From contig JAKOON010000012.1 of assembly GCA_022577435.1 (NCBI GenBank), positions 3,337,912 to 3,401,911 on the forward strand: 64,000 nt of DNA. The letters are read 5' to 3'. Both the position numbers and the translations under genes were made by a program. The stretch comes from Embiotoca jacksoni (lineage: Eukaryota > Chordata > Actinopteri > Embiotocidae). The notes beneath the pieces are model-generated. The model did no database searches. It worked only from the letters and a program-made list of their open reading frames with translations, and had not been told where the DNA came from. How positions within the stretch are numbered: the stretch's first letter is position 1; each line of letters starts with the position of its first letter. This document shows, one piece after another, positions 49,599-61,545 of this stretch.

Positions 49599-51515
49599 TT
49601 GCATATGCATGAACAAAAAAATTGCACTCAGGAGATTGTCGAGACCTTTCGGAGTTCTGAAACTTCTTTACTGCAGTGTTGTGTGCTGGTGCTCTGTGCT
49701 TTTTAAATGCCATGTTTCCTCTCTGGCCTCATTTTTATGAGCTTCCCCAGGATGCCGTAGACTAGATGGACACACCCGTTGATTGTGCTCTAGGGACACA
49801 AACATGTTCACAAATGCATATAGACTGCCTTTTCAGTTTGTTAAATCCTTGTAGCACTCTTTGTCTGCCTTTTGTTCTTAAACAAAACTTGTTTTTCACT
49901 CTTTATTGCCGCACTCCTTCGCTCCCTGACTTCTCTATGCCATGATCTTTTCTCCCCCCCCCCCGGTGTGCATTTCTTTCCCTTTGCAGCTTCCTCCTTT
50001 CTGATCCTTTATTCCCAATTCTCCTGCAGTGTGAAACCGGTTCAAGGGCCTCAGCAGTGATTTAGTGTCTTTTTGTTTGTACTCACCATGATCACTCAAA
50101 AGCTTTTTTTTGTATCCCTCTTACCCCTCCCTGCGTGCCTGTCTTTCTACATCTAACCTTGTTCATACTTAACTGCCAATGCCCATGCCCATCTTCCGAT
50201 TGCGTTCTCCAGGTGCATGTGTCCGCATGAGTCTCCTCCAACAGTTACTGACCATTTGCAGTGAGTGTGAGACTCTGTGAGAGTCAGAAGGACAGATTTT
50301 GGTGAAGGGGAAGGGGGACTTTTTGTTGCCAGCTTTGCCAGCTGATGGATATTTTGGACAACAGTCTCTCCTGCCCCCCTGCTGCTTCCACCCCATTCCT
50401 GCCTCCCCTTCCTATCTACCTCTCATACTGTAGCCGTAGGCTATAGGGATGGCAGGGCCAGGTGTGGAGAGATACACAGTGGGAGGAATGGAGCGAAAGA
50501 CAAAAGGAGAGAGAGAGAGGATTGACGGGGCCCAGGTGGCCAGCTTGAAAGGCTGTTTCTGCTTCTCATTCTCATTTGCATTGACAAAATGTTTTCCCCC
50601 TCTGTGTCTGACTCTTTATTTTTCCCCACTCTCCTCCCATTTACAAACGCAGCATCAATTCATTTCCAATATTATTTTTGTTTCCTTTCTGCCTCTTCTA
50701 CCGCCACTGCTTTCATTTCTCAGAACAAATTACACTACTGCTTCTTTTCTTTTATTTAAACTTTCGGCTTTCTTTTTACAGTCATTTGCTTTTTTTACTT
50801 TTTTGCCGTACCTCCAGATTTACCTTTGCTCACCATCTCTTTTGCTCTGGGCTTGCTGAAGTGTGCATTTTACTTATATGCTGCACTGCAACATTCTCGA
50901 GGTGGAGGCTTATTTTCAACGTACGTGCCCTTCAGAGACCGTGCAGTCCCCCCAACCATCTCCATTCATCTCCCACCCACACACTCTTCCTCCCTTGACT
51001 GTTTTCAACTAACACTTCTCTCTCTCCTTCCCATTTCTTTTATTTCTCCTGGAGCCTGTGAATAACATTGTGTTCCCATTATTTGCGGCAAAACGGAGTT
51101 TAGCTCCTTCATATTTAATTTCCTCACCTACATCATGCTACCAATCATGCTACCAATCTCTTGATCATTCACAAACACCCGTCCACACTTCATCCCTCTT
51201 CTCTCCTCTACTTGACCTTTTCCATCTCTCTTCCATTACCTCTGTGGCACTTTCGCTCACTTATGTGTTATGTATCATGATTTTTCCCTGTGTCTTGGTC
51301 TGTTCATGGTGTACTGGCCGTTTTACAGTTGTGTGTGCTGTTGCGTATATATGTGTTCGCAAGAGGCTAAGTAGTATTCTGCTCACACGTGCAGGCATAT
51401 ACACATGCATCGTTGTCCTGGTGGTTTTTGCCATGCCAAACACACCCCTGACTGGCTCAGCCCCATGATATAGTGTGCATAAACAAGCACGTGTAGATAG
51501 AAATATATATTTTTC

Positions 51516-51517
<2 letters not shown>

Positions 51518-51553
<36 letters not shown>
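51518..51553. repeat. (AC)n microsatellite
   Basis: About 17 AC units. Confidence 0.95.
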
Positions 51554-51555
<2 letters not shown>

Positions 51556-51685
51556 AACACCTTCCTTCTATAGATATGCCAGGTTATCATCTGTAAACTT
51601 CTACAGGATTTTAGGAGCCCACAGACTTATACTTCCACATACATACTGCTCATACTGTTTTCGAAATAGCTGCTCACAGATTGCG

Positions 51686-51716
51686 TACACACACACACAC
51701 ACACACATACACACAC
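51686..51716. repeat. Interrupted (AC)n microsatellite
   Basis: AC run with one ATAC interruption. Confidence 0.9.
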
Positions 51717-52025
51717 CATCAGGTTCCCTCAGAATTGCTGAATTGAGTTATGTAGCCTGTCAGTCAACTCCCAGCTCCCACTCATACCCGCACCCCTGAC
51801 AGATCCCTTCCACAGACACATTTGCCCATCTGACGTTGCATATTTCGCATGGGGAAGGGACTCAATTACGGCGAAGGTGAAAGAAGCAATAAACACGGCA
51901 CAGATACAGTGAAGCTCGCTCAGCAGCACTGCAGTCAATCACAGAGCCAGGTAGGTAGCCGCTGTCGCTTTGCTCATCCAGTTGTAAAGTGCTGGCAATG
52001 GCCAGAGGTGGTGGATGGATGGATG

Positions 52026-52095
52026 GAGAGAGAGGGAGGGAGAGAGAGGGAGAGAGAGAGAGAGAGGGAGAAAGAGAGAGAGAGAGAGAGAGAGG
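52026..52095. repeat. (GA)n purine tract
   Basis: GA units with GGGA and AAAG interruptions, strictly purine on the + strand for about 70 bases, a mirror-repeat type able to form triplex DNA. Confidence 0.9.
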
Positions 52096-52294
52096 TGGTA
52101 GTGGTGGTGCAAAATGCTTCCATCTGACACTCCCGAAAATTATGTGGCTGTTGCCGACTTACACGGACCTGCCACTGAGAGGACGGAGAGGTGGGACGGA
52201 TGAAGAGAGGGAGGAAGTGGGAGATGATAACAGCCTACCCTCATTTTTGCCCTCACCATGAACACACAGAAAGTTATATTCTGTATATGTTCCC

Positions 52295-52295
<1 letters not shown>

Positions 52296-52354
<59 letters not shown>
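52296..52354. repeat. (CA)n microsatellite
   Basis: About 29 CA units, one of the two longest arrays in the window. Confidence 0.95.
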
Positions 52355-52356
<2 letters not shown>

Positions 52357-55300
52357 AACTCCTAAACATCACAGGCACTGTATCCTAGCTACATGATTTG
52401 GTCACCCACCCACACGAGAGGACCAACAGCATAATCACAAAAAATAATGCATAAATTGCCCAGAGTGCATTTGTTTTCCTTCTCCATTTGTGTGTGGCTT
52501 TTTTTTTGTGTGTCAGGCAGTCATAGCAAACACCTGATTACTGCTGTTACTGCCATTATTAAGGCAGTACAGGTTGAATGTATTGTGCACATGTAACTGC
52601 TTACCACAGTCAGTTATTAACAAATTAAATGTCTGCTATTGTATCCTTTTCTGCTTGCTCATTTGCCATCTTGATATTCATAAGAAGATATTTTTGTATA
52701 GTTCTAAGTACCAAAAACTATTTCATTTATTTTAAATCTCCTGTCTCGCTTCTCTCTGGAGCTTTACCAAAAACAGACTGTTCTAATATCAATGACCCTC
52801 ACTTTTGATTGATAGACTCTTTTCTGGTAGAGGAATGACCAGGCCAACCGCAGATTATAATTGATCCTGTAGTTTGCTAGCTCCGCGACGAATGACTGCT
52901 TGGTCTTTTCTTCCAGATAAAAGTTGGACAGTGGGCCACGCTGAGGGTGGACATGAGCATGAGTTTCTAGCATCACGTCATTTGTGCCTGATTTCCCTCA
53001 GACACCTCAGAACATCACAGTTGAACTCACTGCTGTAGATTTTCTGAAGCATTTGAAAGGTCTCTGTTGAGACCTCCTGTGTTTGTCACAAAATGTAACG
53101 TGCACCCTCTTCTCATGTCAGCGGATAAATTGTCATTGTCCCTGCACCAGTGGTCACAAAAACATCTGTAACTCTGGTGCAGATGATATTCAAAAGACAA
53201 ACCTTGGAATACTTACAAAGGTTATAACTCCCCAATGCTTTGCGCACATCTCATATCTGCACTCCATTTGCGCACAATCATGGACTATTTTACCCACTCT
53301 CATATATAGCACCTAGAATTGCTTTACAGTATCACATAAATAAAACCCAAAGCTGTCAGATAACCATATTGGCTTAAAACTAAGTTTAGCCAAACTTATC
53401 TGGAAGACAGTTTTGGGCAAAATGACCATCCTCTGTTTACAGACCGACTTCATCGTCAACTGCTTTCCACAGTTGTACATGTATACAGTTTATTGAGGAA
53501 ACATTTCAGGTGCACTCAGTTTAGTTTTTACCTCTAAATAAAGAGGTTCATATTTGCTAAACTGTGAGCATGTTTGCAACTACTTGTTTGATTATCTTGT
53601 GTTTCTTGCTTCCCTCTTTGGTGAGTAAGATTTTACAGCTATTGAAGAATTGCAGCAATGGAAAATGGAACCCAGGTTGGAATTCTCCTCCAGATATCAG
53701 CGCCTGGTTCTGGATATAACGGAGCTAGGACACAAGTGTGTTGGTGTTTGTGACATTTGGCAGTCTTGGGCATATTCACAAGCTGACAGTTTGTGTGTTA
53801 CACTTGGCAGGCGAGCCAAAATGTAGAATAAAATAAAGAGCTAGACAGATGAGAAAATTCTTCTGTAACAGGTACCAGCACAGGTGTGTTCTCTACCCAA
53901 GTGTTAAAGAATGTAGATCACCTCTTTAAATATTCAAATCATGTGGGTATGGTGATTTGCCTGCAGTGTAATATGTCTAAGTATTGAAAATGTCTCTGTA
54001 TGTTACAGAGAAAGTACAATCTGTGTCCATCAGTGGATTTAAATGACTTTCACGTACAGTACTTGTAGTTAGTGATTTTCAGCCATACACCCTCCCACAC
54101 ATACCCGCACAGTTCTGAAAAGTTGTCCTCGCACTGCGTTCCCACACACACACATAGATTCAAGCCAACAGATGGAATTCTGTACATGTTTACTGTACCT
54201 ACATGCACCTTACACAAGAAGCAGGTAGACGAATGAGCACTTATTTGAACTCACAGCCACCTCATACTGTGACAGTTTAGTAGTTGCATTAATAGCATCG
54301 CGTGAAGCTAAACTTGATAACTACAGCAGAGATAGCGAGAGGGAGCGACTGCCTACCGCGAATCTAATAGTTTTCAGCAGCTCTCTCCCTCACCTCTGTT
54401 ACCTTTCGATCCTGTCTGTCTCCCACCATCTTTTATTCATTTCTGTTCCCCTCAGTACATCCGTATTTCACCCTGCCTCCTCCTCTGTCTCAGTCTCTCT
54501 CCACCTATTCCGCCTCTGAATTTACCACCAAAGCTTGCTTTTGGCAGTTCCTCCTCTATTTCTGCTCTTCTCTCCCTCTGAGTCTTTTTTTCTCTCGTTC
54601 CTTTTGGCCCCCATCATATTCTCTTTTGCTCAGTCTTGGTATCAAATCCCATTCTTTTAATTTTGGCCCGGACCTCTTATGTGCTCTTCCTGTCCCCCAC
54701 TCGGCACTGCCTTTCAGAAGTTCGAGTTGGCTGAGAGTTGGAGGTAAAGCCTAGAACAGAGAGAGGGGTGGAGGTGGGGTGGGGGTGGGGTGGAGGGGGG
54801 TGGTGGCAGTGGCATGGTTATAATGAAGTCAGTCATACAGTCAGGGAGAGACCCGCACTGTAAAGAATATCACAAACACACATCTGCCAGCTTTAGATTA
54901 ATCTTATTAATTGCTTGTGTGAAACTCGAAGTTGTGACATTCTTGTTATTGCTTTGTGTTATTTATAAAAAATAGTTAGCGAATGGAAGCGGTAGAATCA
55001 ATAAACAGCCTTAAAAGGAAATTAAACAAGGAGAGAAGGGGACGGGACACAGGGACAAGCTTGGTGCAGCTTAGAAGTTGTTATTAGTTGCCGTTGCCCT
55101 TTAATGAGGGTTATTTAATGGGCCAGAAAACGGGCACACACAGCAAACAGCAAACTGAATGCTGATTTGCAACTGCAAACTTATTTTATGCCAACAAACA
55201 ACAGCGGTGAAATATGAAGGTGCCGGAAAAAGCAAAAACTCCATCCTGTCACTTTTAAATCTCTCACACTCAATGTTGCTTGGATTTGTTGTTTATTCCA

Positions 55301-58300
55301 CGTTTATCCTCATGTACCTCTCTCTGCTCTGTCTTTCTTTATTTCTCCTCCTCCCTCTCTTTTTCCCACAGTAGCTTCTTTTATGGGAAAGGTATTCATT
55401 ACAGGACAATAAAGGCTTGATTGGAAAGAGTGGACCGTCAGTCCGTTTCAGAACAGAGTGTTGGAAAGTGTTACAAGAGGCAGAGGCAGAGAGAGTATGT
55501 GATGGCATTACACACCTGATGTCTTCACTCAAAGTGAGCACTGATTTTCTTCGCACTGCTGCTTACCCCTCTACATCGTATCAGAGCTCCCGATAGAACA
55601 TGGTTTTTACGCTATTAGAGTTGAGGAGAGTTATTGGAAATTGGTTATGTTTAACTGCTGAACCCAGCCTGCAGTGCAAATAGAGAACTATTTATAGAGT
55701 GGTATGAATGCAACATGGGTTTCAGAGACACTTTGACGGTGCCATATTTACATTTAACAATTGTCTGAATCCATGTGTGACACACGTTCAATTGTGATGC
55801 GTCGCTCCTGTGTAAATATAGCACAGCGGTGTAATGTGATTCACTGCAATGAAGACATCTCAAAGGAAGATGACAGAAATGGATAGAGCAAAGCAGTCAC
55901 AGAACATCATGTGCATGGTGTTCAGCCCACGTTATCATTCCAAACTTTTCTCTCGGTTTTACCTCCTTTACTGCCAATACTTGCCAATACTTTTGAATTG
56001 TACACTTACACACACAGAAACATGCCTTTGGGTAACGCAATGAGCACAGTGTGAACGTCCTCAGAAATGTTTGTGTGTGTTGACTAGAGATGGGCATTTC
56101 AACAAAAGAACAAGTCGATAATTGCTTGGTGCTATTTGACTACGAATCAAATATTAACCTCCCCACATATACACACAAACATAAAGAGAAGGGTAGACAC
56201 ACTTGCACAGTAAACTTGGCCAAATGCCATTTTACTTCTAAAACTATCGCTTTGGACAAATCTAAACAGAAGCTTGTCTTTAGCTTCATCTTTGAGATGA
56301 GGGCCGTTGTTTATGCCGCTCAACATCACACTCACTTCGTCTTCTTGTCCACATCTATTCTTAACTGGGTTTTCTGGATTGATAAACAGTATTGCATTTG
56401 AGCGATGTATTCATGGGACACAAACACATGACAGGAAAGGGTTTTTGTCATTAACTTTTGTATCACTGGCATCACTCACATTCTTAATGATTTGTAAAAG
56501 ACTAAAGTGGAAGACACTTGTCTTACAGAAAAAGTAAATTGTATTAGATCGAAAACTGCAGCCGGCTACCTGAAACAAAATAAACTCTACACTACCCCAC
56601 AAATGTACAGTCAAATGATGGAAGTCAGATTGGTTGGAGAAAATTGTATTCTGTGAGACGGATGTGTGAACTTTAGTTAAATCAAAACTGAAACTAATCT
56701 TCTTTGGGTTCCAAGATTCTGTGCAAGTTATTTTTACAGTTCTGAAATATTACTCTCAGGATACACCAACAACAGAAACATCTCATATTAAGTGTAAATG
56801 TCTTTCATGAAGAATACTCTCACCTCAGGCTGAGTAGCAGAATTGATCAAGTACAGTACGCCTTGAGAACATTACAGCGATTAGCTCCGAAAGTGTGAGT
56901 CCAGGTCGTTCATATGCTCACAGTCTTTTCCAGAAAAAGATGCACAAAGCACTTTCAGCATGGATGAATTTAGCCGCAAGGTGTTTACAGGTGTTTACAG
57001 CATGGTGTTGAATCTCCACAGGCCTTATAATTCAACCGAAAAAGTCTGTGTATACACAAAAACTGAAATATGCGTGTACACACGCTTTGCTAGGTTTATT
57101 AACCCCTTTATGTGCAATGATCTGTCTTTATCATCTCAAGTAAGTGTGAATTTTTTACGCAAGGGCACACGTGTAATGCCATTTCACACAATTATACAAA
57201 AATGGATGTCAACAAATCCCCGTTTGACCTTATTTGGATACAAACCAGACTTGTTTTGTCCTCAATCTGACATTGGCAACAGCTCTACAGCAGTCATATT
57301 TGTAATTACATACATGCCCTACCCACTGATATGTTGTGAGCCTCATCCTGCCATCCATGGCACATTTGCATCTTGGTGTATGATCTCATGCCTGTTATTC
57401 CAACATTACATAATAATTTGGATGAACATGTTAACCTTTCCACTCACCTAAAAATTAAATCATCATGTTGAACGACGGGTGTTTATGCAGCCATCTATTA
57501 ATGTTATGCCGAGCTGTGTTGAGAATCTGCTAAGACCGACAGCACGATGTGCTGGAAAGATTAGGACTCCAAATAAAATGTAGCCTAAAGCCCAAATTCC
57601 CTCTTTGATGTTATCTTTCTCTTTGCCACATTTTCACACTCAGCTCAGTGCAGTCTTGAAGGTCTTTGCAAGTGTGGAGTAAAGCATGCACAGAGGGCAG
57701 TGCTGAAACCATTAATAAAATGTATCGACAACTGTTTTGGTAATTGATTAAGCATTCAAGGGTGATTCTGTGTTTCACTCCCGTAAAGTTGCAGGACTCA
57801 CAGGAGACTGATTAAAAACAATCAACGCATTAAAGGCTGTGATAAACTGAGTTTACAACAGAGGCTTTCTGTTTGCTGAGATAACCCTGATGACATCACC
57901 ACAGCATCATCAGGGGTGATTTTCTTAGGCGTGACAAAGCTCCTCCACAGCCTCAGAAGACATTATGCAAGTCGTTCCACAGGCTGAATAGTACGAGTAC
58001 ACTGACCTTCATGTGTAGAATTGGTGGAGTGCCATTTCAAGTCATTCTTTAAACAACAATGGAGGAACAGTTTCAGCTTCGTAAATGTTAGAATTTGCTT
58101 TGTTTCATATCATTTTGAACATCTTTTGAGTTTTACAGTCTTGATTGGACAAACAAAGCCATTCAACCTAATATTTGAGTGATAAAGTAGAACCACAGTC
58201 ACAATTATGTTTCTGCATATTTATCTAAACACACTGGTATTCTGACACGCGCACATAATTATCATGGCCCTGATAACATAGTCACTAATCATTATGATCT

Positions 58301-58739
58301 CACTCTTCAAAGATTTACCTTGCCGTGTTTTTCTTTTAATTTGTTGAAACGCATTGCAGCATTGGAAGTGCACAGCACAGGGAAAAAGGGTGAATGTTTC
58401 TCGCTATTAATCAGATGATAGCTATTTTTGCCTGTGGATCTTCACTTAATGCTTCTTCATTTGAGTGTATTAATGTGTTTCAAGAGATGTGTGTGGGTGA
58501 GTGTGTGGGTTATCTGTGTGTGCACGGATAGACTTGTGTTTGTTGCCGATTCTGTTTTGAAAGAGTACAAAGAGCCCGCGGTGGGAGTGAAAACTCAGCC
58601 TCTAATGCTGTAGGCCTCCGATGGAGAGATTAGCAGGGAAATAAAAACTGTTAATTAAAAGCAGAGAGTGGGGGTGTGGGAAAATCAGGTAAGAGAGATA
58701 ACATAGAGTCAGAGAGCTGAATACAAAATGATTTACCTG

Positions 58740-58741
<2 letters not shown>

Positions 58742-58801
<60 letters not shown>
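58742..58801. repeat. (CA)n microsatellite
   Basis: About 29-30 CA units without interruption. Confidence 0.95.
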
Positions 58802-58804
<3 letters not shown>

Positions 58805-59895
58805 CCATTTTAATCTGAGAAAATAGAGGTTGAAGAACAAAATGAGCAAGTTAGTGAAGTGGAAAGTGCAAGAAAGGGAGCCATTGCTGAGTAGGTGGCA
58901 ATGGGACTAAGGGATTAATTGAATCTGGTTTTAATCCTGCTGTTTGTGTTTACTCGTTGTATACGTTTTACACTTAATTTTAAAGGGTTGGCTGGTGTGT
59001 TTTCTCGTCCTTGATCCATGAGGTCAAATAAGGCAGAAAAAAAAAAAAAATCTAAAAAAGTGAAAGCCATCAGGCCTAAAATGACAGATTAAGAAGAGAA
59101 AGAAAACTATCGGCACTCGCTTCCTTCATGTTTGAAGCATGGTACATGGAAGGAAATAATATTTGAGTCAGGCACCTGATATGATTACAGTTTTTTCCTA
59201 TAGAGTAATTACAGAGGGGAATAATGTTTGTCTGTATTTGAAAGGGCAGAAGAGAGACGGAGCAAGGGTGAAGAGAAAAGAAGGGAAGAATGAAGGAGGC
59301 AGAATATCAGCTCATAAAAACAGTTTTGCCTGTTTGGAAAAAGTTTGGAGTTATGAGGAGGCGATGCTCCAGAAACTTGCAGAGGTGGAAAGGGCAGTAA
59401 GCCGGGAAGCATGAACAGAGAGAGGCAGCAAGGAAAAAGGGATTAATAGAAACTGATTTTAATCCCGCCGGTGATATTAGACTGAGACTATATTTGAGGA
59501 GTACCAGGGGGCGGGAACTTGGGGGGAGTGGGAGGGTGAGGTGGGAAGGGGGTTTATATCTGTAAATCATTTTAATGACGCCTCTCCCCTGCATTAGGGG
59601 GCAGCCAGGAGGCCAAACAAACAGTGTGTAATTAGAGCAGGGGAATGGGAAAAAGAGATGGCGAGAGAGTCGCGGCAAGGGAAAGTCATTTGGTAAAGTA
59701 AAAGATTGGAACAGGAGACCTTTGGGCAATAATGGTTATGGTTCTCATTATATGGTGCTGCTGTTAAGAAATGAGACCTGACAAGGTCTATGAAACTACA
59801 GAGGATGATGAAGCTGCAGGCGGCCGTGGCAGTGACGTCAGCTACAGTTGAGATGATTGTGGAGGTGATACTGTAAGATACCGTCCTCCTGGGCG

Positions 59896-60002
59896 GATGA
59901 TGGTGGTGGTGATGAAGGTGCAGGTGTAATGGTGATTATGATTATGATGGTTGGAATTATGATTACAGTAATGGAGATCATGATAAATGTGATGATGGTG
60001 TC
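59896..60002. repeat. Degenerate GAT/ATG-rich repeat
   Basis: Loose trinucleotide repetition of GAT, GGT and ATT. A 15-bp tandem duplication (CATGGCTGCCCGTGC twice) follows at 60,002-60,031. Confidence 0.65.
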
Positions 60003-60045
60003 ATGGCTGCCCGTGCCATGGCTGCCCGTGCTGTCGCTTTCGCTA

Positions 60046-60132
60046 ATTATCCATCCATCCAGTTTCTATACCCGTTTATCCTGCGCAGGGTCAGAGGAGG
60101 GCTGGAGCCATTCCCAGCATGCATTAGGTGAG
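60046..60132 (-). mobile_element. Short 3' fragment of a fish SINE/LINE tail
   Basis: CCATCCATCC, then a TTTATCCTGCGCAGGGTC block and GCTGGAGCCATTCCCAGC, reproduce the 3' end of the common teleost repeat, of which a fuller relative lies at 47,985-48,324. Only about 85 bases remain. Confidence 0.65.
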
Positions 60133-61488
60133 AAATGAGAGGTATATCAAAGGGTTAACACATCAAGTAATCACATACTCACATTAACACATTGAGAGTT
60201 CCCAACTCGCCTGAACTGCACGTCTTTGTTGGAGAGAGTTGGGGCACCTCTGCTGTCCTCTCTTCTCATTATTGTAAGCTGTGTTTAGAATATGTTTTCA
60301 GCTCCTACACTTAATTATGTGTCTGAGAAGTTGCTGTGCTCTTTGGGGTCATTACAAACTGTGCTAAAATACAGCATCCAGGAATTTGTTTCACCTGCAC
60401 AAAACTAAGGAAGGAAATAAAAGGTTAGAGTTCTCTTCCTATAGCTTTTAATAAGGACATTTTTCTCCTAAACAATTTACTTTTAATGATTATTATTCTA
60501 TAAATAATGATAATTTTATGGGGTACCAGAACTATGGTTATTTCTATTTTTATCTAGGTGCGATCTTTTACTTTTGTTCAAAACCCAAAGTCGCAGATTC
60601 TCACAGGAGAAGCTGGAATCTGCAAATATTTGACAAATCATTTCAGCCCTAGTTTTAGTTGGGATTTTTGAAAAATATCACGTTCTTTAAAGGACGATTC
60701 ACATTTTTGCTCAAGACTATTTTATTATAAAGTGCCTGTGTGTGTTTTGGAAGACCTATTGGTTGCTATTACAATTAATCCTCGGCATGCAGATTCTGAA
60801 AGGATCCGTTCCCGAATGTGATTACAATGTCCGAGATGGGGGACAAAATCCACAGTCCTGTTTCTGTGCTAAAATAGATGCTGAATCTAAAATAAGTCTT
60901 CAGCAGTCTGAGTTGGACAACTCGGGTGGCAGTCTTTTTTAGTACAAAATTTGTTCTTTGTGTTTCCCCGGACAGTGTTTACTTGCTGGGTCACAGTATG
61001 GGAATAGCAACACAAAGAGGGTATTTTTTGGGTTATCTCATGTCTTTATTAGAGAGTTGACAAGGGGGAAGAGAGATATGGGGATTGAAATGCAAAACAA
61101 AAGTCTTCAGCCAGATTCAAATTGGGAATGTTGCACTTCTTGGTAAACGCCTTAAACTCTGAGGCCACCAGGGCACTCAAGAGGGAATTTTAGACTGAGA
61201 AGACTATAACTGTGGGAGATAACCACTCAAACATCTGAAGACTGAGGACCACGTTGACTAAACTATGGAATACATTTTTACATACTATTACAATTGTGGA
61301 TTTTTCTCCCACATGGGAATCATGTTCTGAAGGGATCATAGACAGTATGGACAAAAAGAACGATTTACAACGACTGATAGTGCTTCCTATGTTTATATGA
61401 GCATGTTATTTCAGAATGAATTGAAAAAAACATGAATCTGCTCTGGTAGGAGTGTGTCATCTGTCAGCAGATGAATCTTTTTTAGATT

Positions 61489-61545
61489 AGATTAGATTTT
61501 ATTAATCCCACAGTGGGGACATTTAGTAATTTTGCATTAATTACC
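61489..61545 (-). mobile_element. 3' tail of a non-LTR retrotransposon, reversed
   Basis: TTAGATTAGATTAGATT followed by TTATTAATCCCACAGTGGGG is the reverse complement of a LINE-type ending (CCACTGTGGGATTAATAAA plus a short tandem tail). It is the same ending as the fragment at 26,965-27,124, in the opposite orientation. Confidence 0.6.

Noticed and set aside
56085..56165. Possible transposon end (AGAGATGGGCATTTC, then GTCGATAATTG and GACTACGAATC)
   Set aside because: It resembles fish hAT-type elements, but no opposite end could be found, so it is not listed as a feature.
56960..57451. 163-codon plus-strand open frame
   Set aside because: The translation matches no family I know and has no splice context; treated as chance, though a protein search would settle it.
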